A stretch of 53,316 nt of DNA from Thorsellia anophelis DSM 18579 (GTDB lineage: Bacteria > Pseudomonadota > Gammaproteobacteria > Enterobacterales > Thorselliaceae). Where the stretch lies: contig NZ_FOHV01000016.1 in the NCBI RefSeq assembly GCF_900111395.1, positions 1 through 53,316 on the forward strand, read 5' to 3'. Both the position numbers and the translations under genes were made by a program. The notes beneath the pieces were generated by a model. It was not told the origin of the DNA, did no database searches, and saw only the letters and a list, made by a program, of their open reading frames with translations. Below are positions 40,564 through 50,066 of the stretch, piece after piece. Positions within the stretch are counted from its first letter, which is position 1. Each line of letters begins with the position of its first letter.

Positions 40564-41532
40564 TTATTGTGATTTAGGCTTAAAGTTTTTTAATACATCT
40601 TGTATTACATCAGCAAGTTCATTTGCTACGAATTTAGCAACATAAGCATCCGCACCAACTTTTTGTACATGATCTTCACTTGCATTTCCAGATAAAGAAG
40701 AATGAATAATAACTGGAATATTTTGCATGTCTTTATGTGCTTTAACTTTACGGGTAAGTGTAAATCCATCCATTTCAGGCATTTCTAAATCTGTTAATAC
40801 TAGTGCAATTTCATCAGTAATGTTTTTACCATTTTTCTCAGCATTTGCAGCAAGTGATAATAGAGTATTCCAAGCATCTAATCCGTTGTTTTCAATTATG
40901 TAAGGTAGATCCAGTGATTTTAAGCTGCCTTCAATAAGTGCCCTTGCGAAACCAGAGTCATCTGCTGCAAGGATTTTACTACCAGGTTTAATTTTAACAT
41001 GGTGTGGTTGAAGTTTATCTGCTGAATCTTCGTTTTGACGCCCAGGCATAACTTCTCTTAAAATTTGTTCAACGTCTAATACTTGTACTAAGTGGTGTCC
41101 TTTTTCTGTTTCAAATCTTGCTATGCTTGTAACGAAGCCACCTTCAGTATTTTGTTCTGCCGAGACAACTTGGCTCCATTCTAAACGGACTATTTCCTCA
41201 ACAGCTTCTACAGCAAAAGCCTGAGTTGAACGCGAATATTCAGTTACAAGCAAAATATTAGGTTTTTGCTCACTTTCACCATTAATCATTTTAGGAAGAT
41301 CGATTACAGGCAGAACTTGTCCACGTATTTCAGCCATACCTAACAACATTTCAGGGCCTCTCGCAATTTTAGTTATGTGAGGCATTACCATAATTTCGCG
41401 AACTTTAAAAACATTGATACCGTAAAGTTCATCTGTATTATCAAGCCTGAAGAGAAGAAGTTCAAATTTGTTGGTATTTGTTAGATTGGCGCGTTCGTCA
41501 ATCTCTTGCATTGTATTATATGATTTGGACAT
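40564..41532 (-). CDS. cheV: Chemotaxis coupling/response-regulator protein CheV
   Basis: The 322-residue protein has a CheW-like domain (about 20-165; FRLDNTDELYGINVFKVREI, GMAEIRGQVLPVIDLPKM) fused to a receiver domain (about 185-315). The receiver has acidic residues Asp191/Asp192, the phospho-acceptor Asp248 in LVLTDLEMPEMDG, and Lys in ADAYVAKF. CheV couples chemoreceptors to CheA and tunes adaptation through its phosphorylation. It stands alone; cheA, cheY and flagellar genes are not in the window, but a chemoreceptor lies 2.6 kb away. Confidence 0.95.
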   Translation of the reverse strand: MSKSYNTMQEIDERANLTNTNKFELLLFRLDNTDELYGINVFKVREIMVMPHITKIARGPEMLLGMAEIRGQVLPVIDLPKMINGESEQKPNILLVTEYSRSTQAFAVEAVEEIVRLEWSQVVSAEQNTEGGFVTSIARFETEKGHHLVQVLDVEQILREVMPGRQNEDSADKLQPHHVKIKPGSKILAADDSGFARALIEGSLKSLDLPYIIENNGLDAWNTLLSLAANAEKNGKNITDEIALVLTDLEMPEMDGFTLTRKVKAHKDMQNIPVIIHSSLSGNASEDHVQKVGADAYVAKFVANELADVIQDVLKNFKPKSQ

Positions 41533-42145
41533 ATTTTACCTTCGTATCTTCTTAGTTAAAAGTTCTTAATGAGCCGTTTTTTAGCTCTGTTTCAGCAATA
41601 AATCAAAGCAATTGACATCAATGTAAGAGTTAGTTTCTCAATGTAATTGAATTTGTCTTGTAGTGTGTCTTACATGGTTATTGCATTATAAATCAAAAAA
41701 TACTGTTTTCTAAATCATTTTATCACAACTTAGCCATAGTATAAAAGTCTTATCGGTATTAAATCTTGACTCTTTATGATATTTGTTACAGATTGTAGCA
41801 ATCTTATGCGCTGATTAAAACCACTAAGCAAAAATATTCTCAGTAACTTGCTGATGTTACGTATTGAACTGCTTATAATGTTTGTACTATTGAGAATGTC
41901 TTTTTGATTATGAAATTGTAAGCTAATGTTCAATTTTATAAGGGGCGTCAGAAGAATGAGGCAGAAATAGGAGTGTAAGCCCCCTTATAAAAGTAGTCAA
42001 GAAAAAAACTATTCCTCATTTATCAGTTTTTTTGTGTATTTATTTTAAGAATCTACGAATATTAATCTTGGCATGTTTTCTATTTTGACAAATTGAATTT
42101 GAGATGGATAATGATTAAGTCTGATTCAGGATTTGATTGATTAAA
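41533..42145. other. Long intergenic region with extended inverted repeat
   Basis: No convincing gene; a 67-codon minus frame at 41730-41933 has no ribosome site or family-like features. The arms ttttataaggggc (41934-41946) and gcccccttataaaa (41979-41992) form a 13-bp stem with one bulged C and a 32-base loop. This could be a small RNA hairpin, a terminator or a miniature mobile element. Confidence 0.45.
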
Positions 42146-42736
42146 TTAGAATTTTTTACAAATTAGTGCATTTAACCAAAGTTCATTAGCGCGATCAGCC
42201 CTTTTGTCTGAAGTAATCCAGGTCTTGATAATTTCAAGGCGCTCACTTTTACTCACAAACACTTCAAGTGCGTTTTCATTTAAATCATTAAAGTAACGCC
42301 CGTGATTATCGAATCTTTCAGATGTGCCATATTTAAACGATAGGTATAAAATTCCCGTATCCTTAAGTGCATCAGCCAATTTTATAAAAATTTCATTTAA
42401 TTTTATTCTTGGTACATGCAATAAACTAGCACAGGCCCAGATACCATCAAATTTGATATCGTAATCCATATTTTCAAATGTATGACATAAGACCTTTTGA
42501 CCAATATTTTCAGATGCAATGCTCGCAATGGAAGGAGAGGCGTCAAAAGCTGTAACCATGAATCCATTTTGTATAAAAGCTAGAGCATCCCGACCAGAAC
42601 CACAACCGGCATCAAGAATATGTCCTTTGGGTAAAATATAAGTTAAAAACTCTGACCTGAGATCTGATACATCGACATTAAATGTTGCGTTAGTAAATAT
42701 ACTTGCATGTTTTTCATAATATTCATTTGTATTCAA
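42146..42736 (-). CDS. Class I SAM-dependent methyltransferase
   Basis: The 196-residue protein has motif I HILDAGCGSGRDALAFI at 39-55, an acidic loop MVTAFDASPSIASIA and a family-typical GIWACASLLHVPR. No NPPY/DPPF motif is present, so it is not an ordinary N6-adenine DNA methylase; a small molecule, tRNA or protein substrate is more likely. Its ATG overlaps the stop of the upstream HNH gene (ATGA), so the two are translated together. It also resembles TehB-like methyltransferases. Substrate unknown. Confidence 0.85.
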   Translation of the reverse strand: MNTNEYYEKHASIFTNATFNVDVSDLRSEFLTYILPKGHILDAGCGSGRDALAFIQNGFMVTAFDASPSIASIASENIGQKVLCHTFENMDYDIKFDGIWACASLLHVPRIKLNEIFIKLADALKDTGILYLSFKYGTSERFDNHGRYFNDLNENALEVFVSKSERLEIIKTWITSDKRADRANELWLNALICKKF

Positions 42737-43761
42737 AATATAGCCGTTCCTTTTGTATTTGTTGTCCAGTTCTGAATGAGTCTTAATTTTGCTTCATTGT
42801 AGTTGTTTTGTAAAAAAAATTTTCTTTTATCCGGTGTTGTACCAGTTTGTTTAATTAGAGTTTCTTTTAGTGGGTGATGACTTGTAATAAGGTATTCATT
42901 ACGTTTATATAAGCGTTTTAAATAACATATATCAGGTATCTTATCAAATTTTCCATTAACCCCTCTATTGCAATCGCGGCACGCAAGTACTAAATTCCAT
43001 ATACCATTTAAGTTATTAATCTGTGATTTTTGTTGTAAAGTATAGGGGAGGAAATGATCTACATCAGCATATTCTTGAGAAGCTTGAATTAAATTAATGT
43101 TTCCATAGCAATAAAAACATACCCCCTTTTGATAACCATTTAATGCATCTCTACAAGATGCTAAGTTAACTCGTTTTTTAATATCCGTTCCAAATAATGA
43201 ACCATCTAAATTATCGTAAGTGATTATTGAATTAGATATTTTATTATGCCAAGCGAATTCAACTAATTGCCATCTTGCTTCTATTTCACGTTCTAAATCA
43301 AAATAATTAGACATTTCATGGAGTTTGTAAAGGTTTTCTGTGATTCTAATTCCTTTATTCGTTTTACGCTCATCCAAAAAAAATAATTTTTTAATTGGCT
43401 CTTTAGCAACAATATGGAAGGCATCTAAAACATCTTTAAATCCATATTGTACTGTTTTATCAATTAATTGAGTTTGAGATATTGCATTTTGGTTATAAAG
43501 TCTACAGATATCTAAAAATTTACTTGAATTTGACGTGGTTTGCCTATCATAATAACTTAGATGTTTACAAATCTCATAACTGTATACTTTAGCAAGTTCA
43601 TTAATGTTTATAATATCATTATTTGAGTTTGCATACTTGAATAGTGCTTTTGCTAGCGCAAATTTATAGCACGCTGTATTTTTGCCAAATAAAATAATAG
43701 CGCGCCAATAATTTTGAAGTGTTGGAGTTAGTTCATAAAATTCTTCTTGCAAATAGAACAT
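42733..43761 (-). CDS. HNH nuclease-domain protein, 342 residues
   Basis: About 205 helical residues of unknown fold precede a C-terminal HNH domain. Zinc ligands appear as CFYC (Cys215, Cys218) and CRDC (Cys261, Cys264); the catalytic core is DVDHFLP (Asp235-His236) with Asn256 and Asn265 in NLVLACRDCNRG. This is the layout of a metal-dependent DNA or RNA nuclease. The overlapping partner methyltransferase suggests a two-gene unit that modifies and cuts, or an abortive-infection pair. I do not recognise a named system with this pairing. Confidence 0.85.
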   Translation of the reverse strand: MFYLQEEFYELTPTLQNYWRAIILFGKNTACYKFALAKALFKYANSNNDIININELAKVYSYEICKHLSYYDRQTTSNSSKFLDICRLYNQNAISQTQLIDKTVQYGFKDVLDAFHIVAKEPIKKLFFLDERKTNKGIRITENLYKLHEMSNYFDLEREIEARWQLVEFAWHNKISNSIITYDNLDGSLFGTDIKKRVNLASCRDALNGYQKGVCFYCYGNINLIQASQEYADVDHFLPYTLQQKSQINNLNGIWNLVLACRDCNRGVNGKFDKIPDICYLKRLYKRNEYLITSHHPLKETLIKQTGTTPDKRKFFLQNNYNEAKLRLIQNWTTNTKGTAIF

Positions 43762-44117
43762 TCTTATATTTCCAAAATTGGATAAGCATTGTCCATATGC
43801 TAAGTATAATTATTTAAGTGTGTGGATTATCTCTAAAGATTACTAGACTCAGTCTATTTTGGCAAGTTTATAATTTGTATTGCAGGCTTATTTAATATCT
43901 GAATGATTGTATGGTTATATATTAAAAATATTTTTAAATATGTTTAGTATATTTGGATGTCTATATTTTGAAAGTTATTTGCTTGCTTAAACCAATGTGA
44001 TAAAAATTATTAAATTATTTGCTGTTATATGATTCTTGCATAATTTTGATAGATAATTATTCATCATTAAAAATTAAAGTCTTTCTTGTTATGTATTTTA
44101 TCATCTACTATAGGAGA
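43762..44117. other. AT-rich intergenic region mcp / HNH gene
   Basis: About 350 bases, extremely AT-rich, presumably with the HNH operon promoter. No repeat, RNA or gene is seen in it. Confidence 0.4.
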
Positions 44118-44138
44118 TAGCCGCCTATTAGGCGGCTA
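44118..44138 (-). terminator. Stem-loop after the chemoreceptor gene
   Basis: tagccgcct (44118-44126) pairs with aggcggcta (44130-44138) around a 3-base loop, 38 bases beyond the stop codon. The T run after it is interrupted (TCTCCTATAG), so termination efficiency is uncertain. Confidence 0.6.
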
Positions 44139-44175
44139 GGATTGAAATGATTTTTAAAAAAAGCTTACTTGTAAG

Positions 44176-45717
44176 TTATGGTAGGTGAAATACCGAAACA
44201 GCTTGAGCTAAGTTATTAGCTTGCTGTTCTAGTGTTCTAGTTGAGGACGCAACTGTATGGACTATTGTGCCATTTTGTTGAGTCACTTGATCCATTTGGT
44301 GAACAGCTTCTGAAATTTGCTCAATTCCTTTACTTTGCTCATCAGATGCGTTTGATATTTCAGCGATTATAGCGTTAACTTTAACAGCAGAATTGACTAT
44401 TACTTCCATGGTCTCGCCAGAATTTTTCACGAGTGAAGCGCCTGTGCTCACGCGTTGTAATGCATCTTCAATTAGTTCTTTAATTTCTTTAGCAGCTTGT
44501 GCACTTCGTTGAGCTAAATTTCTAACTTCACTCGCTACTACAGCAAAACCTCTTCCTTGTTCTCCTGCTCTAGCAGCTTCTACCGCAGCATTTAAAGCAA
44601 GAATATTTGTTTGGAATGCAATGCTATCAATTACATTAGTAATGAGTCCAATCTTTTGTGAGCTTTCAGATATTTCATTCATTGTTGAAATAACAGTGGA
44701 TGTGATTTCACCGCCTTTTTTAGCTGTTCCTGAAGTATCTTCAGCTAGAACAGATGCTGAGCGTGCGTTATCAGCATTTAACTTAACTGTTTGAGTGATT
44801 TCTTCCATGCTTGCGGCGGTTTGTTCAAGTGATGCAGCTTGTTGTTCAGTTTTAGTTGATAAATCTTCTCCGACTAATGCTAAATTTTGTACACCTTTCA
44901 CTATGATATCTGAAGCTTCCCTTACTGTATGCACTGTATTAATCAAAGAGTTTTGCATTTTGTCAAAAAATTGAAATAATTTTGAAATTTCATTTTTTCC
45001 ACTTACATGGATATGGTTTGATAAATCGCCATTAGTAATGTATTCAAATTGCTCTAGTAGGGTATCGAGTGGATTTATAATTACTTTTTTAAGCCAAATG
45101 ATTGCAGATATAACTATAAAAAGGACAATTATACTTCCAAGTATAATTTGTAAAAGCGCAATGCGATAATCTGCTATTTTTTCATTTTGCTTTTTTTCTA
45201 GTTGGGCGTTAATATTATCAATATACTCTTTAAATGCCTGTTCGTAAGCAATTTGGTAAGGTTGTGGGTTAAATTCCATAAACCCATCAGCTCCTCTAGA
45301 CTTTAACGCAGCCATTTGTTGATCTAATACGTCTAAAAATGCCAGGCCAGCTTTTTCTACTGACGCTTTTAGAATTCTTCCATTCTCTGAAATTGTTGGT
45401 AAATTCAAAAATGCATTAAAGTTATCACGGGCATGTTTTAACTCTTTTTCGGAGCTTTCCATTAATCCAGGGAGTTTGTCGTCGAATTTGTACCAAATAT
45501 GAAGCATCGTTCTATGAGTTTCAATTCTAGCACGTAAAAGTGCTTCTTCACTTGATGCTAGATATTCACGTTGCTGGTTTAATACAACAACTTCATCAAA
45601 ATCAACTAGTGAGCGATTTGCACTACTAAAACTAAGCCCGCTATTTATTAGCTGTAGTATTGCAAATATAATAAAGATACTAATAAGGCTGGTTGATATC
45701 TTGATGTTTTTAAACAT
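44176..45717 (-). CDS. Methyl-accepting chemotaxis protein, Tar/Tsr-like
   Basis: The 513-residue receptor has TM1 at about 8-28, a four-helix periplasmic sensor, TM2 at 186-209, HAMP 208-262 and the signalling hairpin with [42 protein letters not shown]. In the sensor, Arg64 and Arg69 lie where Tar and Tsr bind the amino-acid ligand, but the third ligand Arg73 is His73. The protein ends FHLP and lacks the NWETF tail that recruits CheR/CheB. An amino acid is the likely ligand; with cheV it implies a chemotaxis system elsewhere. Confidence 0.95.
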   Translation of the reverse strand: MFKNIKISTSLISIFIIFAILQLINSGLSFSSANRSLVDFDEVVVLNQQREYLASSEEALLRARIETHRTMLHIWYKFDDKLPGLMESSEKELKHARDNFNAFLNLPTISENGRILKASVEKAGLAFLDVLDQQMAALKSRGADGFMEFNPQPYQIAYEQAFKEYIDNINAQLEKKQNEKIADYRIALLQIILGSIIVLFIVISAIIWLKKVIINPLDTLLEQFEYITNGDLSNHIHVSGKNEISKLFQFFDKMQNSLINTVHTVREASDIIVKGVQNLALVGEDLSTKTEQQAASLEQTAASMEEITQTVKLNADNARSASVLAEDTSGTAKKGGEITSTVISTMNEISESSQKIGLITNVIDSIAFQTNILALNAAVEAARAGEQGRGFAVVASEVRNLAQRSAQAAKEIKELIEDALQRVSTGASLVKNSGETMEVIVNSAVKVNAIIAEISNASDEQSKGIEQISEAVHQMDQVTQQNGTIVHTVASSTRTLEQQANNLAQAVSVFHLP

Positions 45718-46145
45718 AGAAATGCATCCTTCAAAAGTGTTTAAAGCGATTGATTTAGTTTAATGCTAATGGCTAAATTAGTTACGAATTTCATTATACA
45801 GAACGATAATTCATTTAATAACTCTATTACATTTTCAAATGAAAGTAAACGTAACAAAATATTTTTATCTTTGCTTTGTTATTATGCTTTTGATTCAAAA
45901 TAATTAGTAGTTAAGTAATGTTAGTAAGTATTTTTTATCGACAACCAGCATCCAGTAATTATCCTTTTCTAATTATAAACCAATAGTAGGCTTATAATTA
46001 GGATTATAGATTCAAGCAACTGTTTTTTTATAAATTGATTATAAGTCATGAAGTTATACTAGGAAAATAAGTATTCAGCACTATTCTTGTGAATGTTAAA
46101 TCGCCAATTTATGTATAACCGACTTAATTATATACTGCTTTATAA
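45718..46145. other. Intergenic region upstream of the chemoreceptor
   Basis: AT-rich, presumably containing the receptor promoter. No sigma-28 type TAAA-GCCGATAA promoter was found and nothing else is recognised. Confidence 0.4.
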
Positions 46146-46262
46146 TTTTCCCGAAAATTAAGGAATATAGTTGTTCAAAATGGAAAAATTAGCCATCGTG
46201 AAATGATTAACTGTAGGAGCTTGGGATAGCGTAGTCGAAGTTTCGGTTGGCATCTTAAATTA
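46146..46262 (+). pseudogene. C-terminal relic of a polymorphic-toxin-like protein
   Basis: One frame gives RKLRNIVVQNGKISHREMI (46152-46208); shifting frame about 46211 gives VGAWDSVVEVSVGILN-stop (46213-46263). Together they read like the last 35 residues of a contact-dependent or Rhs-type toxin domain. It sits 28 bases before an immunity-like pseudogene in the same direction, the usual toxin-immunity order. There is no upstream body. Evidence is short and partly inferred. Confidence 0.4.
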
Positions 46263-46289
46263 GGAGATATACCAAATTAAGGAAGCAAT

Positions 46290-46676
46290 ATGCTAGATAT
46301 GATAATTAAAGGTGATAATGGTAACTTATTTAGTTTACATGACATTTCAATTGAGAAGGGTGGTTTCTCTACTTATGTAAGTATAAAATCTTCATGGTAT
46401 CAGGCTAAAATTAACTTTAGTTCATCGCATGAACGGATTAAAGCATTCATCGTACCATTAGAATAATTAATACTAAGAAAAAAATTAAATATTAATTTCA
46501 TTAATGAGAATGGTAATTATGAACTAAATATCTTAATTGATGTATTAGGTAGAGTAATATTAAGTGGTTGTTTGTTGAATGATATGCTAGGTAGTTCATC
46601 CTTAACATATAAATTTGAATCAGACCTACAAGGATTATCACTATTTTATTCTCAATTGAGACTAATATACACGTAA
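46290..46676 (+). pseudogene. Immunity-protein-like gene with in-frame stop
   Basis: ATG 46290 opens a frame of 58 codons that stops at TAA 46464; the same frame then stays open for 69 more codons to 46676. The joined product (about 127 residues) has the pattern of small immunity proteins such as the WapI type: WYQAKINF, a short loop, YELNILIDVLGRVILSGCL, then LTYKFESDLQGLSLFYSQLR. A GGAAG box precedes the ATG. A single substitution has killed the gene. Family placement is tentative. Confidence 0.5.
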
Positions 46677-46974
46677 AAAACTAATTAGAATTATCTGTTG
46701 GTGCACTGGAATACTGAATGCTTATTAAGATTTTTCTCTATTAAGATATGAAAGTTGGACTAGCTAGTGGAATAGAGTAGTAGTTAGCGCGCACTGCCTA
46801 GCTGGATTTGCCCAACTTAGCCAATATACGGAGCTAGGGGGGTACTGGCTCATCGTAATGCAGTGATGCTAACACCGTTTACTGAACAACAATGTCACTA
46901 ACTTCAACAAGGATAACATTCTCAACTGATCAGCACGGAAGTTACACACAGTTGACACTGCAATCTGCTACATC
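46677..46974. other. Rearranged non-coding DNA
   Basis: More G+C than its surroundings, with fragments of open frames on both strands broken by stops. It adjoins the IS630 remnant and may include its decayed C-terminal part. No intact gene. Confidence 0.4.
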
Positions 46975-47047
46975 AACTGATTGACAACACTCGAACGATG
47001 GTAACTTGCACCATCAAGTATGATATGAATGTGTTTATTTTTAGGGA
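46975..47047 (-). pseudogene. IS630-type transposase scrap
   Basis: The minus strand reads PKNKHIHIILDGASYHRSSVVNQL then stop. This matches the second catalytic Asp region of IS630-family transposases (IHIILD.ASYHRS). The rest of the gene is missing or unreadable. It is joined at 47055 to an IS3-family relic. Confidence 0.6.
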
Positions 47048-47050
47048 TGA

Positions 47051-47572
47051 TTACAGCCCATTATCACACCTTAATGTCTGGGGTTTGCCTCTCCATTCTA
47101 TAATTCGTTGCAATGAATCAATTACTCGGGAGCTAGAGAATGATAAATCAATATCCAGACATAGCCCTTCACGATTAAAATCATCAATCACATTAAATGC
47201 TCTTATTGCTTTTCTCCTCGATAATGCATTGGACATAAAATCCATTGACCAAACGATATTTGGCTGTTCTGGAGACTTAAGCTCTTTTGGAGTATCACGT
47301 TTAAGTCTCTTTCTAGGTTTTATTCTAAGATCCAGTTTAAGTTCACAGTAAATACGATAAACACATTTATGATTCCATTTTTTACCTTTAACGTTGCGCA
47401 AATAATCGAAACAAAGTTTGAATCCCCATTGCTTATAATTTTCAATGAGCTCAACTAATTCATCAGCAATTTGAGCATTTTCATCAGATAATTTAGTCGT
47501 ATAGCTATAACACGTTTGACTAATTCCGAAAATTTCACACGCTAATCGTATACTAATTCCTAATTGTTTCAC
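47051..47572 (-). pseudogene. IS3-family OrfB transposase, truncated
   Basis: The 173-codon frame has the HTH_21-type front (ISIRLACEIFGISQTCYSY) and the DDE core start: WSMDFMSNAL with the first Asp, FNVIDDFNREGLCLDIDLS, and LRCDNG with the second Asp. It stops one codon after DNG at the 17-bp repeat, so the catalytic Glu is lost. An upstream frameshift also separates it from its true start. It cannot be active. Confidence 0.8.
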
Positions 47573-47608
47573 GGTCTCGAGCCATCATCTTTCTATCTGA
47601 TGGCTTTA

Positions 47609-47874
47609 TCACTTTCCCTCGAGCGCTTCTTGCTTAATTTTAGATTTTAAGCGCTCTTCAGCTTACATTTTTTTAAGTCTACTATTTTCTTTCTCAAGCT
47701 CCTTAAGTCTTTTCATCATTGGCATGTCCGTACCAGCAAATTTTGAACGCCATTTATAAAAAGTAGCTGAGCTAATACCCCATGCTCACGGCAGACATTT
47801 TGAACTGAGATACCTGCTTCATTTTGTTTTAATATCGATATTATTTGGCTGTCAGTAAATTTTGATGTTTTTAT
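47609..47874 (-). pseudogene. IS3-family OrfA, frameshifted
   Basis: Minus-strand pieces read KTSKFTDSQIISILKQNEAG, SVQNVCREHG, then after a frameshift SSATFYKWRSKF-like sequence and MMKRLKELEKENSRLKKM-stop-AEERLKSKIKQEALEGK. This is the helix-turn-helix and leucine-zipper OrfA of IS3 elements. One frameshift and one stop codon make it a pseudogene. Confidence 0.75.
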
Positions 47875-47945
47875 TTAGAATCTCCTTTGCTTTATTTTAA
47901 GAGAAAATTCTACTTTTCGGTCTTGTTATTTTAGGGATGATTACA

Positions 47946-48546
47946 ATTTGTTTTTATATGCCTGTCAAAAAAATCGGTATGATATTATTTATCATTTTCT
48001 CAATCCTGTAGATGGAAATACGTAATAACCATTATGTACAATTTGGTATAGGTGTTCTCCTTGTTGTGTTTATTGATAGCAAGTTTATCGCCTCCGAGTT
48101 TTAAAATATCTCCTCTATATTATTATTCATCGGCTAAATCAAGGCAGTGAAGACGAGTAGGGTTCCTGAATAAGCACCCAAAAGAATAATAGGGCTAGTT
48201 TTTTACTCAACTTCCTCCTCCTGATATTGTTTTCAAATTTATTGGTAAGGATATCTGTAGATGTCATGCAGCTTTTTCAATATCTACCAATCCAAGTGGC
48301 TATTCATTAATGTTCATAATATTTAATTTTTGAGCATGAAGCGTTAATAGTCCTTAAAAAGGTGAAAAATTTTTTGGCAATTATTGACATTGTGGTTATA
48401 AAGATATCCGTATGACAAGGATATTCGTAAAAGCTATATCCAAGAAAGGTTGGGAAGTGTACCAAGAATCCTGTTAAGTAACGTCCCGACAAACCAAAGG
48501 GAGGGTGAGTAAAACTTGTAAATCCAGCTTTTATACCCAGAAATTA
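47946..48546. other. Intergenic stretch before fic, with gene relics
   Basis: No intact gene. On the minus strand (about 48000-48110) a frame reads RGDILKLGGDKLAINKHNK and ends, after a shift, NGYYVFPSTGLRK-stop, apparently the tail of an unrecognised protein. The 61-codon minus frame at 48307-48492 has no support. A near-repeat gatatccgta/gatattcgta lies at 48403-48430. Confidence 0.35.
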
Positions 48547-50058
48547 TCATTCCGTCTTATTGTAACCGTCCCTTACTGCCTGTTCCATTGTTGATAATTC
48601 TTCATCGGTCAGGAAGTCAAAGTGAGAGGATCTCTTTCTTGTGGAAAGGCTACCGTTGTTATGCAGGCATAACTGGATAAATAAATCAATCAGGCGGTCA
48701 GGCATATCAATGATGTCCTGTATCGCCTTCTTAGTATTGTCGTAGTTAGCCAGAAAGCTAAGCTCTTCCACGAGTTCCTCTTCGATCGTTTTAGTTACAA
48801 ACTCATACAAGGCTTCTGACTGAGCTGTCATATCCATATATTGATACCAGCATGCGGTTGCATTCTCGACGGTCATTTGTCCCATTTCATCCAGCCGATA
48901 ATCGATGAGTTGCAATAATGGTCTGGAGAACGCTTCCAGCGATGCATCATAGTCAGCCGGATTTTTGAGCATAACAGCTGAAACCGGAAACATGAGCCCA
49001 CGTGGCACCAGCTCCTGCAGCGACATAATGTTATGTATCAGAAATCTATGGATTCGACCGTTCCCATCCTCAAACGGATGCAGAAACACAAATCCATACG
49101 CGATAGCCGCCGCATGAATGATCGGGGATACATTTCTCGCTTTCATCCGCTTATGAGATTCGATCAATCCCTCCATTAGGCTTTGCAGATCATCAGGTTT
49201 TGGACAAATGAAATGTATGACTTCCTTTTGATAGGCAACAGTCTGGCCGACATAATTCTGGCTCACCCGATAGTCACTGTCTTTGAAACGCGGATCGACT
49301 ATCCGGTTCTGAAGCTCTATCAGTCTTTCCTTTTCACAGAAGTCTTCCTTTTCGGCAAGCTCCAGTGATGTGATAAATTTTTCAGTTCGAGAAGCATTGG
49401 GCTTGATGTGCTCAATTTCAAAGGATGACTTTGTTTCTTTGTTGTAGAGGTAGCTCAGTGCTCGGCGAAGCAGTTCCGGTGGATATGCAGTGACGATATC
49501 CTCGCACCTTTTACGCAGGTCAGATGAATCCAGCTTGGCAAGCTTTTCGGTCCTTCTTACGACAGGACAAAACGATTTGGGACCAAGAAGGTTGTTTACA
49601 ATGCGGTGACGTGAAGATTTCTCACCATCCTGAACGGTGTAATAATCTTTAGCTTCCAATGCATCAACATAATTGCCGCAAGTTAGGTCATCGATAGGCA
49701 GTTGTTTGCCGGTCAAAAACTCATAAAAGAACCAGATTCTCCTAGCATACTTCCCAGTAGGTTTGGATTTGATGAACTCGGTGAGCTCATCCTGAGAAAC
49801 CTTTTCGAAGATTCGAACTAGTAAGCCCAGATTGACTCCGTCATATTTCAGCACAAATTCAAGATGGTCTCCGACTTTTTCCCCAGGCCAGTACCTTATA
49901 GGGTAGATGTCTTCTATTGTTCCATTCTGAACCTTCGATTTATGAGTTCCTGATGAGGACACAAACGAGGTATGCCAATGGGGCATGCCTGTCAGATCCA
50001 TCATATCAAGCAGATACGCGTAGCCTGCTGGGCGAGATTCCAAAACATTTATATCCAT
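48547..50058 (-). CDS. Fic-family AMP-transferase-like protein
   Basis: The 503-residue protein carries the full Fic core HPFEDGNGRIHR at 327-338 (catalytic His327, phosphate-binding GNGR). At 211-217 SSFEIEH resembles the inhibitory helix S/TxxxE(G/N): Glu216 would block ATP binding, but His replaces the usual Gly/Asn. Residues 1-200 form a front domain I do not recognise and 340-503 a helical tail. Fic enzymes usually AMPylate target proteins and can act as toxins. DNA here is visibly richer in G+C than its neighbours, suggesting recent transfer. The ATG follows GAGGAGACC. Upstream lies an eight-unit repeat array. Confidence 0.93.
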   Translation of the reverse strand: MDINVLESRPAGYAYLLDMMDLTGMPHWHTSFVSSSGTHKSKVQNGTIEDIYPIRYWPGEKVGDHLEFVLKYDGVNLGLLVRIFEKVSQDELTEFIKSKPTGKYARRIWFFYEFLTGKQLPIDDLTCGNYVDALEAKDYYTVQDGEKSSRHRIVNNLLGPKSFCPVVRRTEKLAKLDSSDLRKRCEDIVTAYPPELLRRALSYLYNKETKSSFEIEHIKPNASRTEKFITSLELAEKEDFCEKERLIELQNRIVDPRFKDSDYRVSQNYVGQTVAYQKEVIHFICPKPDDLQSLMEGLIESHKRMKARNVSPIIHAAAIAYGFVFLHPFEDGNGRIHRFLIHNIMSLQELVPRGLMFPVSAVMLKNPADYDASLEAFSRPLLQLIDYRLDEMGQMTVENATACWYQYMDMTAQSEALYEFVTKTIEEELVEELSFLANYDNTKKAIQDIIDMPDRLIDLFIQLCLHNNGSLSTRKRSSHFDFLTDEELSTMEQAVRDGYNKTE

Positions 50059-50066
50059 GCGGTCTC

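Larger units (their letters stand above)
47039..47945. repeat. 17-bp direct repeat bracketing IS3 debris
   Basis: ttttagggatgattaca occurs at 47039-47055 and 47929-47945. The right copy is where the IS3-family element should end (TGTAATCATCCC reading inward on the minus strand). The left copy has the same orientation, so it is not the opposite inverted repeat; it marks a recombination or a second element. Confidence 0.55.

Noticed and set aside
41730-41933. 67-codon minus frame between cheV and the methyltransferase
   Set aside because: No ribosome binding site, low-complexity composition and no family-like motif; treated as chance in AT-rich DNA.
48307-48492. 61-codon minus frame downstream of fic
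   Set aside because: No ribosome site or recognisable motif, and it lies in a region of gene relics.
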